Assembly (NCBI GenBank): GCA_963576735.1 | Contig: OY755170.1 | Span: 17,096,875 to 17,160,874 of the forward strand | DNA length: 64,000 nt | Direction: 5' to 3' | DNA from: Bedellia somnulentella | Lineage: Eukaryota; Arthropoda; Insecta; Lepidoptera; Bedelliidae | Shown here: positions 12,552-23,800 of the stretch, piece after piece | Layout: every line of letters begins with the position of its first letter | How positions within the stretch are numbered: position 1 is the first letter of the stretch | Translations under genes and position numbers: made by a program | Notes under the pieces: generated by a model | What the model was told of the DNA's origin: nothing | The model's input: the letters and a program-made list of their open reading frames with translations, nothing else | Databases searched by the model: none

Positions 12552-12943
12552 TTCAGTTTGGCGATATGCGGTGTCGGCCCGGTGCTGCTCCCTGCACTGA
12601 CCGTTGGAGTTGTGTGAGAGATTGCAGCCAATCAGTCATAGATGGCGGTACTAAATTACAAATAAGATATGTGTTATTATTTACAAATTATGCATTCTTT
12701 AGCTGAAACAGAATGTTAATTTATGCGTAAGTGTAATATAATATATCTATAGGAATAGTTGCAAAATAAAGGTTATAAACATATTCTCAGACCTACTCGT
12801 ACCAAATGAATACGTAAAATTCATACAATATACTTTCAATTATCTTTATTCATACATATTCACATAGTTGAATGTGAAAAAGAAGGAATAGTGCTTCCTA
12901 TTATTCTAAGCTAACACAAAAGGAAAAAAAACGCAAAAACATT

Positions 12944-13023
12944 GTGATCCCCCGGGACTCGAACCTGGGTCTTCTGTTCGATTAGTACTAACCAAACGGT
13001 ATACCGCTACGCCACGAAGACGT
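12944..13023 (-). mobile_element. tRNA-like Pol III head, second copy
   Basis: Duplicate of 5523-5602, with identical A and B boxes. Confidence 0.5.
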
Positions 13024-13594
13024 TGGTGTAGGTTTAAAATTTTTGATAACCTAAATATCTAGTAGTCATACTTTTGATAAACAATTGAATGGACATTTAT
13101 TTTGATGAAAATGGATGAAACCCTTATTTTTTTCAAAAAGACTATTAGAGAATAGTCTGATAAAGTCATGCGATGAAAAAAAGAATTGTGTAAATATGGG
13201 GAACCATATAAAAGTTATGTTTTTTTATGCTCCAGTGGGAACCCTTTCGAAATCCGGGATAAATGCTATCCTATATATTGGCTAGGTGTATAAGCTACAT
13301 TCCAACGCTCGACCAATATCTGTCTAGTAGAATTAACGTGATGACCGGATATACAGACAGAAAGACAGACAGACATTTTTTTCAAAAAGCGCAAATTTGG
13401 CTTCAGTTTCGAGAATTAAACATATTCGCCGGTTTTTTTTTTCTTCAATGTACAGTTTTGACCTCGGTACAGTGTTATTATAGTACTTGTACGTATGTTA
13501 TAGTACATGTATGTAGTACTCACGCTACTTGTTCTTATTTGGGTGTAGTGGACATATTTTAAGACATATCATAACATGACTGTGACATGACTGT

Positions 13595-14504
13595 TTGACA
13601 GAGTTGCGTGAAAGTGATTATGGACTAAGAATGGGTGGATTCATCATTAAATGTCTCCTGTATGGTGACTATCAAGTGTTACTTGAATCATCGGCAGAAG
13701 AGTTGCACGAGATAATGAATATTGCATGCGAGTCTTTTGTAAGAAAGAGAATGAGGGTGAATGTGGATAAAACCAAAACGATGGTTTTTGAGAGACAGGA
13801 AGATGTGACAGAATGCGTGATTGCGATTGATGGTAAGGATGTGGAACAGGTGAAGGAGTTTGTTTATCTGGGAATTATATTCACAAAAGATGAAAATGTG
13901 ATGAAGACATTGAAAGAAGAGTGAAAAAGGGTAATGCGGTAAATGGAGCAATGATAAGCTTAATAACCAGTCAATCGATGTCTGAAAAGGCCCGAATGGC
14001 TGTGCATGATGCTGTGCATGTTCCTACGCTTATGTATGGAAGCGAATGCTGGGTGTGGCAGAAGAAGCATGAGAGCAGAGTGAATGCAGTAGAGATGAGG
14101 TCCCTCAGAAAAAAATGTAATGTTAGATTATGTGATAGAGTGAGAAATAGTGTTATTCGTGAAAAGTGTGGCGTTGAAGATGATATTGTAAGAAAGATAG
14201 AAAAAGGAAGGTTGAGATCGTTAGGGCACATAGAGATGATGGGTGATAGAAAATTGGTTAAAAGGATCTATAGAGCTAGTGTTAATAGAAGACGACCAAG
14301 GAGAACACACTTGACCAAATTGAGAGTGTGCAGTGTGTGTGAAGGCAGGCGTCCGAAGTATGAAGAATAACAGAGCATGTATGGATGGATGCAAACGGAG
14401 CTAGAGAGGTTAGTCAGGATCGTACGAAGTGGCGATCAATAGTCTCTGCCTACCCCAATGGGAACTAATGGTGTGAGTATATGTATGTATGTATGTATGT
14501 ATAT
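13595..14504 (+). pseudogene. RTE-A LINE, RT end to 3' terminus
   Basis: Same broken frames as at 6174-6979 (first frame to 13924, second from 13921 to 14370), but here the element continues to its natural 3' end. CTAGAGAGGTTAGTCAGGAT, AGTGGCGATCAATAGTCTCT and CTACCCCAATGGGAACTAAT lead to GTGAGTATATGTATG repeated several times (14475-14504). This copy defines the RTE-A 3' end used to recognise fragments elsewhere. The YGDY in place of YADD and the frameshift make it inactive. It lies 66 bases upstream of the first recognised NPDC1 exon, in what is presumably an intron. Confidence 0.75.
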
Positions 14505-14570
14505 CATAAAAATATGGTAAATTGTTGTTTAATGTTAGACATAATTTTAACCTTAAATTTTTGTTTGTAG

Positions 14571-14761
14571 CTGCGGAACCGCTTTCTTCGCCTCATGACG
14601 AGGAAATAGAACCGGGTACTATGGAAGAGCGCTTGAGGGAACTCACCAAGCAAGAAATGTATGATCTCTATCAACGTGCTTTCCTCATACCATATTACTT
14701 GAAGCTAAACGAAGAGATACGCCATGAACAATCACCCAAACAATATGAATGGCTTGCTAAG
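14571..14761 (+). CDS. NPDC1: NPDC1 exon A
   Basis: Acceptor TTGTTTGTAG before 14571 and donor AAG/GTATGA after 14761. Two bases complete a codon from an upstream exon, then 63 codons follow. It encodes SSPHDEEIEPGTMEERLREL and a stretch with paired Tyr and acidic residues. Not itself diagnostic; placed by phase and order. Confidence 0.75.
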
Positions 14762-17700
14762 GTATGAGTTTCGTAATATGTACTTTCTTAAAGCCTTGAA
14801 TGAGTTTTCTTTGTTTTACCTATAGTGGAATATTTTACACAAAGCTCAAGCTTGAGTAGTGTGAAGATGAATGCGCCTTTAGTTTCACATTTTAAGAAGC
14901 CACTACACGTGATCACGTGACGCTAGTTAGCGATCCCACACACAGCCGCCACCGCCGCCGCCGCCGCCCCGCTGCGCTCTTGTCAATCTTCAGTTGCAGG
15001 ATTAGAGCTACCTTGCCTACATCTAATTACATACATACATATACTCACGCCATTATTTCCCATTGGGGTAGGCAGAGACTATTGATCGCCACTTTGTATC
15101 TTTGATCACGATACTCTCCTAGAATCCTTTCACAACCGTTGCATGACACACCAACCCACAACATTTCTCTCATTCTGATCACAACCATTTACAACATCAC
15201 CTAACAAATTCCAGAACTCCTCCCTCACGGATAGTGATTTAGACATGTCCGGAGCATACACGCAAATTATGCGCACCCGGACAAGCCCTAATTTCAACTT
15301 TACCCACAGGAGCCTTGGACTCACATATTTATAATCATTCATACAATTAGCCATCCTTTCAGATATTAAAAGTCCCACTCATTGGCAAGCTCGGACACTG
15401 TCATCGACTCCCGAAAAGATCGCTGTAATTTGGCCAAGTTGTGAAACTTCTTTTCCCTTTGTTTCGTCTCGTTCACACATAGAAATCTAGTTTTCTAGCC
15501 AGTGCCCCGCTTGACTAGGTAAGGTTATTTAGTACCCGGAGTGCACCAAGCTCCGGGGCGGCGGCACGCTAGAGACCAGGCTCACCCCTGGCCACGCATC
15601 CATCGGCACGGCAGACCTTAGATTGGTTTAAGTGCGAAGATGGTAAAAGCCCTATTCCCTTAGTCGACTCCTACGAAACAACCACGGGAAGAGATGGAGT
15701 AGTGCTATTCTATGCCGACACTACACAGCACAACATCTAATTACGTGTTACATTATTACTTACCTTCCGTTACGCATAAATAAAAAAATATCATTTAAAA
15801 AGACATTGGGACCTTTATGACCCGGTTTACGAAATTCAGCAAACACGAATGAAACTTATATTACTTTGAAGATAACCTCGCATAAGTTATACCTGTGTAG
15901 CGTTATAAAATTAAGTAATGGGAATCTAGAGATATTAACAAAATATTTTATGATTTTTGCACGTTTTAATACTCATTAATATTAGCAAATAATTAAGATA
16001 ATTATACACAGTGACTTAGACCATCACAGAATACACGACACATTTTTCTTATATATTACATATTTAAAAAAATTACATGATAATCCAATGGGTGGAACAT
16101 CCGCCCGAAAACAGAAGGCCGTGAGTTCAAATCCCGGGTCGGGCCTACACCAGCAGCTCCTAACAAAGAGCTATCCGCAATAATACTTATTTTACTTTGA
16201 TATTCAAGTGGTAATAGTCATCTATGAAATTTAAATGCTTCATATTCCCATAACCCACAAACTATGACTCATCAGTGTTTGCCATGGGTATTTTGTTCAT
16301 AGCAAAGGTCCCAATGTCCTTTAGATAAATATTACCCATTAGATTCATGGTCATCATATATCAACACGGAAGTGTCTAGTTTGTGGTAATATATACTTAT
16401 TCCTTCTCTACTACTTAATAGTAACTTGACCCATATAAAAACAAGACCAACATTGATGTTTTTACTGGTGCAATGGACTGGTCTAACGAATGAATCCACT
16501 GATATTAATCTGGGTAAATTTGCATCACGCAGGAAATAGAACGACTTAATCTGATGGAATTCACCGACGATATAGAAAATGACGATCAACCAAAATTTAG
16601 GGGTTATAACTCAAAAACTACATCATGGAACCCGCAATTTTACCATAAATACCTGAATACTAGTCCGGAAGCTGAACTAGAGACGGAGGATATCGACGAT
16701 GATCACCCAAATCTTAGCAACCATTTTCTCAAAAATACATACGATAATACGGCAGCCGACTTCCGTTTTCATGCCGCTGACTCCTTCAAAAGAGAGTTTG
16801 CTATTACTCCTTTTGACCAGAGCTTCTATGGACTAAGCAATAATCCACCTAGTAAGGATTGTAAGTATGAACAAATGAGTTGGTTTAACTCAAAAGTATA
16901 ATATATGACTGTCGAAAATATATTTGTTATTTTAGCCAAAGAATCGGACACTAAAGAAATAATACCAATAACTAGTAAGGCGGCTGATCCTCCCAAAACT
17001 GAGGCCCTGCAAGCGAGTGAGGTGATTGAAACTCCGCGGCAAACTCGCCAGAATCCGAATCTCAGCAAGACCAAGACGCTGGTCGCAGAAAACATAGACA
17101 AGTTGAGGGCTGGCACGTAAGTGTTTTGACAATCATTAACTTAATAGCAAAACTTAATTATGCTAATAAAATACATATTTTTTATGAAAATAGTACAAAT
17201 AAAAGTATTAGTAATTGGGAGTCACTTAATAACTATTTAAATTATTTTAAATATCGTTATTAAACTTATTGTTGTTATTGTATTGAACACCAACATTGAA
17301 AAAAAATTCAATCACATATTTTTACGGAATAAGTGTTGAAAACTATCAAATTTCCTTAAAAGTTCTAAGTAGCTTCAATTTCTTTGAATCATCTTTAATT
17401 AAACATCAGACATCTTTAATTACATCGAGGCTTTTACTTAAATCAAATCAATGGCTAGCTACTATTCGAGCAATAGCATCATATGCCTTTTTACACGTTC
17501 CGGTTACCACGACTAGGCTGCTCCAGCTTTCACACAGATTTTAAATCATCTATTAAAACTGATAATATTTAGCATTTTCTGGGTATAGTGCTACGTTAAC
17601 ATTGCTTTTACATAAAAAAGTGAAGAAATGATCATGGTGTCAACAAATTGACCTCCGATACTGCACATATTTATCAAAATTGTAATTTAGATCTGTAAGT

Positions 17701-17775
17701 CAGTAGTTTGACATTTTAATGTGCCTGTAGGTACCGCCCTTCGAAATGAATTTTTCAAAATATACTCCATTTACA

Positions 17776-17806
<31 letters not shown>

Positions 17807-20800
17807 TATTCTGGCACAATATAATTAACATTTAATTATTACGTACCATTTTAATTACCGACAATATTAGAATTTTGTTGTAAACAGAATTTTTATTTTA
17901 ACTGGCCTCTTAAGTGATTGTCAACATTCCGATGCAAATATTATGTATTAACAATTTTTTTCATGTTGTTAAATAAATGTTTAGACTAAATTCTCCCACA
18001 AACCTTTTAACTTGTGTTTGTTTGTGTCTGTCCGTCTGTCTGTGTGTGTGTATGTGTGTTTATTTCAGACACCGACTCGTGTTGTTAGAACAAATAGGAC
18101 GACTAGTTAAACAATTGTTCAAAGTTATAACTTATTATGTTAGAAATCTAAAGAGACGAGGATAGATAGTTCATATTAACTTCACAGGCCTGGTAAGGAC
18201 TACCGAATCCCGGTGTCTTTACTTCCGACCAACTTGAGATGGTTGAAAATATCACAACCTATAGACGATGATCAGAGCGAAGAGAGGTGAAAAATTCCCA
18301 ACACTAAATCCAATTAGATTGATAACTTACGTTGTTTTTTTTTTCACTCAGCATGGAGCAGATTCCATTAGGATCCTCGCAATCATAGCACTCCAAATTC
18401 TGCCTTCCAAGGGCAATAAAAAAAGTGAAATCACCGAAGAGTAGTTCGCTTCCTTCCACTAGCTCCTCCACGCTAAAGCCTAATGCAAATCAAACATTGT
18501 AAATGAATATTTGGTCCCCCTCAATCAAAAATAAAATTAATAATATAATACAATAAATAAATAATATAATAATAAGTTTCAACCAATCTGGTTATCGAAA
18601 ACTTAAGCGATATTAGTCTTGTTCCTTGAGCAAACACAGCTCACTTGCTAATGTCAGTAGTATATTAATAAATAGATTTAAACCTCCGGCATACTGTTGC
18701 TGGCATAGTAATGTAATTTTAAACGTAACTGATGGCATGTAATAGAACGTCAAAGTGCATGCATGTACGTTGTCTTTTAATTTGGTTTTAGCAGCCTGAG
18801 ATTAGTAAGTAGCTCTTATGTTCAGACATAGCGTGTCTGTTAATTTAGTTTAGTGTGTGTGTGTGTTGTGGGTTGGACTGATGTGTGTGTGTTGATGGCA
18901 GTTCTAGCGAGGATCTGGCGACGCATGCGGGGCCAAGGGGCGAGGGGCGTATGGCCGGCAAGGCGGGCGAGGCGCAGCAGGCCGCTCCGGACTCCATCTA
19001 CAGCATCGCTGTGATCGCGGCCGTGGGCGCCGCCATCACCGTCACCTTGGTCGGCTTCGGCGTGGGCTGGTACAGGTGCTACTTTACCTGTTTTACTCGA
19101 TACTTACACTGCACATGTCATTAATTCAACAACATCACCGATTATGTAGACTTCGATTTATTATTTTGGAAAATGAAACATTATGGACATTTTCATTTGT
19201 TTTTTTTATGTTTATTTCGATGCTTTGAACTTAAATTTCTTCCTTTAATCTTAAAGCGATTGTAGTTTCACATCTACCTTTAAAGGTTTTACTGCGTTGC
19301 ACAATACTTTCAGTTTCTTTATCGACAGATTTCGAAAAAGGAGCTACTCAATTCGATTGTATGATTTCTTTTATATGTATGTTATGCGATTACTCCGTCT
19401 ACATTAGTCCGTACGTTTAGTCTACATAAGATTTCAATTTATTATTTTGGAAAATGAAACATTATGGACATTTTTCATTTGTTTTTTTATGTTTTTTTCG
19501 ATGCTTTGAACTTCAATTTCTTCCTTTAATCTTAAAGCGATTGTAGTTTCACATCTACCTTTAAAGGTTTTACTGCGTTGCACAATACTTTCAGTTTCTT
19601 TGTCGACAGATTTCTTTTATATGCATGTTATGCGATTACTCCGTTGTTAGGCAATGGTTTATTGAAGTTGTTTTTCATTTCGGTTGGATATGCTTCCCAG
19701 GGCGTCACATTTAATGTTTATATGAATTAGTTGCGTTGTTAAAAAACAATTCAGGAATATCAAAATGCATGCGTGGAGTGTACATGCACTCTGTTGTTTA
19801 CCAAATTTTGTATGAACATTTGGGTTTCTGTCAAGTGACTGCGATGGCAGTTCCATATCTGTTCAAAAAGGTATTATTGTGACATGAAAACGAAACTATA
19901 CGAGTATCTATAAGAGTTTCATTTTTTTATTCTTCCACAAAGTTTTAGTAAACATTATTATGAACACATATCGGAAGTCACATATCAGAAGGAACCATGA
20001 TCAGGATTTTTATGTACGTCCAAATTCAAATTCATTATTATTATTTTTAAGGATAATATTTATACCGTGGCTAAAATTAGGTAGGTATTTAACAAAATAC
20101 TCAATGATTTCACTAGAGTTTGCAAGAGAGTAAGCCTAAAATTTATATGGACAATACAAAAAAAATATTTCGTAAAACCACGTATTGTCCACTCCTATCT
20201 CTCACTAACTCTGAAACTCTGTACTCGAAGTTGTTAACCAATATTATTGACAAGCCGTTCAGTTCATCAACCAAATTCGAGAACGAGGTCAACTTGTCCA
20301 ACCTAGCTTGGATGAATAGTGTTCGGGAAGCTGCGCCATATCTTCTCGTCCAAAATTCCGCAGTGTCCAAATATAAAGATGTTGATCAATGTGTGACCAG
20401 TCATGACTTATGGCACAGAGACGTTGATTTATCAGAGCTTAGAGTCAATCAAAGAGCGATGGAGATGGTTATGTTAGGAGTTTCACTACGTGATCGAATT
20501 CGAAACGGAGACATCCGTAGAAGAATCCAGTTAATTGACATAGGAAGAAGAATTTTGAAACTCAAGTGACAATAGGCAGGGTAGTATAACAATATGCAGT
20601 ACATTACAAGCATAACCGACGGCCGTTACGCTCGATGATTCTGGAGTAGCGGTGACAAGGTGGACCCACTACGGGGTGATATCGCGGGAAACCGTTGGAT
20701 GAGGGCAGTGCAGGAACGGTCATTGTAGTTATTTTTGGGAAGGCCTAAGTCTATTGGTGGACGTCTACTGGCTTAACGATAATATAATGAACTTATACTA

Positions 20801-23800
20801 TATAATAAGACTTTTTTATGCATGCAACCTCATGTGGGCATTATTATACTAATCAATCAAGGAAAGAAAAATTTTGACACCTTGCTGTTCTCAGCGTCCT
20901 CTACCTCCTCTTTACTACTGAGCTATGTGTTATGAAGCGAGGAAAGACTAATTTTGCAACAGTGGTTACTTGACATCATAGCCCAGTTGGCAGAGCAACC
21001 CGGGTGTAGATCGGGATGTCGCGGTTTCAAGTCTTGCCGGTGTCGATTTTTTTCTTTCCTTGATTAATTAGTATAACTTATACCTTTTCCTTAGCTCTGG
21101 CTAACCCTTCTAGAGATTTATAGCTGTGAGTATATGTTTGTATGTACTTATACCATACCCAAAAATTTACGACAGTAAAATCGGTCCACCCTACTTGTAC
21201 AATATATTTATATTTACATCAAATTAGAAAAATCAAGTCGATTGAACTTTGTTTACAGGGGGTAAAACCATTCTGAAGATAAGTTATTTTTTTAAAACTT
21301 ATTTACTGTAGTATAGTTATGACACATATTAAGGTAAATGCAGCAATTATCAACCCCCCACAAAATCTAGATATTTTACCAAGGTATAATTTATTTCTTC
21401 AATAAAGCTATGATAAAAATTATACACAGTTTTCTAGTTTATTAATTATGATTCTCTATTGAAAATACGACGAAAAATAATAATTTAGTCCGCCACTGGC
21501 GTAGTGGAACCCGTGCCATACAGTATTTTCTAGTCAAACGTAAAAACATAATTAAAAAAAGCCTTGTATCCTTGTATGATACACGACGCGCCAACGCATA
21601 TACTTTAAAATCATTACTCACTGCCTTCTTTATACAATGAAAAAAAAATGAAATTTTATTACGTTTTTATGGTAGAAGCAATAAATAAAAACACCGCGGA
21701 GATAGGTTCCAGAAGTTTATTGTTGTTGCTATATTTGTTCCGCGGTCACTCGTTAATAACAAAAAGTAAAAGCTGTTTTTTTCTTTTATTAAATGATTTG
21801 CTTCAATTTGGCTTAAAAACAGCCTCACAGTATTTACAAATATATAAGATAGTCTTAAAGCATTACCGTGGTATACTTTATAATTTAAAATTTAGATTTG
21901 AAATAATACAACTAACTTCCATTTGCGGGTCAGTAAATGATAATAGAAAAGACGTTAACTGGCGCTATAACCGACCCTAACAGCATGTGTGAGAACCTCT
22001 TCACCGAGGCATATGCTCATAGTCATAACCAACGGCAAGTTATTCTTTGGATCTCACATAAATGTTACTGATTGTATAAAAGTGTTAAAATCATTAAAAT
22101 TAGTAAAAAAAGTGGTAACAATAAAAATCTTGCTTTATAAAGAATAATAAATTAGAAACCAACTTTACTTCTTTTATTTAAGCGTTGCACGTGTAATTTT
22201 CACACTTAAAGATTAAATTATGCGTACCAATAATTGCTTTTGTAATTTGTTTTTACACTCGGTAGTACTATTTTAGTAAAATGTCTCAATCAACGATTCA
22301 ATAAAATAGTTTTAACACTCCAAGTTTAGAATAGTGCGTACCCTCGGTAAGTACCTACCTCGGTACCTCAGTTTAGCAGATGGGAATTTAGGAACCCTCG
22401 TTATTAACCGCAACAGTCATTTCGTCTTTAAAAACTAATTAGAAAATGAAATACATTACTTTCAAATTGTTTTGTCTAAATAGAAAAAAAAAACAAGAAA
22501 AAATAGTTTATTAGTGATCTTAGCTCATTGATTTATTGCTTATTTTTGCCTACCAATTTAAAATGTTGTTTAACCCTCGTTAATTCCTGCATTTACCTTA
22601 ATGTTTGATCATTAAAAAATATTATTGTTTAAAATAAAATATGTGTAATAATCTTAGATAAAAATAAAAGAAAGATGCGGCAACCTCTGCCCGCGCGTGG
22701 TCCTACTAAACTGAGTACAATGTACTTGGTTTGCTTCAGTCGAGTTTAGTCCGCTACGATACTTCAAGTCGAAGAGCTGACATAATCTTTGACATCGAAA
22801 TTAAAATTTTCATACAATTCGCGCTTAAAATGCCTGGCTGTGCCTTTATTCAGTGCACAAATCATTCAAGGCGTAAAAACAAATCACAGGGAATCACGTT
22901 TCATGCGTAAATACACCAAAAATATATTTACAAGCAAAATATTATTAATTTCGGCCATTTTATCCTTGAAATCTGACATGTATAAGTGACAGAGACAGAC
23001 TATACGAGCCCATCGCTCTATCTTTATCTTTGCGTCATGTCGTGTGTTTTCGTATCAGTTCGTATGGATGTAGTGCGGTGTTGTGATAAACCGATAAGGC
23101 CCATATTTAGTTGACAATTTGTACGCTCACGCCGCATCTTCTTCTTTTATTTTTATCTAAGGTAATAATAGTGAATGTGATGTTATGATCTAGTTTGTCA
23201 AGGAAAGCGAAGGCGGCCATGGACGTAGAGTACCCGGCATACGGCGTTACCGGCCCCTCCGTGGAGTCCGCCATGGACCGGAAACTGGCTCACTCCGCTC
23301 ACATGTATCATTACCAACACCAAAAACAACAAATACTGGCTATGGAGAGGTATGGACTTTATTCATGTATCAGTCAACTAACTCTGTAAGTGTTAGGAGA
23401 GGCCCGTAATAAAAAAGTTTTACAACCCCTGGCTTGATTTTTAGGAACTCGGTTTTCTTTAGTTTTTAAGAACAAACGCGTTTTTTACAAAGTAAACAAA
23501 TTTTGACAAAAAAATTGAAGGAATCCTACAAATATCAGTTATATACCCAAATAAATAAGGGTTTCCAAATAAATAACGAAGTTCGATGTGCACAAACGTA
23601 CAAATTTAACTCCAATTAGTATAGCATAACGTGCAGTTTCGATATTTGTATAAAAACTTTACTTTGAAATTGAACACGTGTCGGTGACGGCACGTTTTGT
23701 TAGAAGCTTTTCTGAATATTTTGTTTTTTTAGTTGTGAACACTGCACACGCTACGCGGAACAGACGGAGAATATGAAAATGCATTTTCAATTTTGATTTC

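Larger units (their letters stand above)
7422..14400. repeat. Tandem duplication, second (incomplete) unit
   Basis: Repeats 1-6979. Identity ends near 14396-14401, inside an RTE-type LINE. Here the LINE continues normally to its own 3' end, whereas in the first unit it is broken and joins the 442-base linker. The breakpoint is therefore within the LINE body, and this copy holds the ancestral right-hand junction. Confidence 0.95.
14762..16532. other. NPDC1 intron A-B
   Basis: Holds a (GCC)n run at 14944-14970, an internally deleted RTE on the minus strand (15030-15400), a SINE-like body (15530-15730) and a SINE head (16083-16160). No other coding sequence. Confidence 0.6.

Noticed and set aside
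21648..21980. 110-codon open frame in the NPDC1 intron
   Set aside because: Low-complexity Leu/Lys/Ser composition and no motif; consistent with chance.
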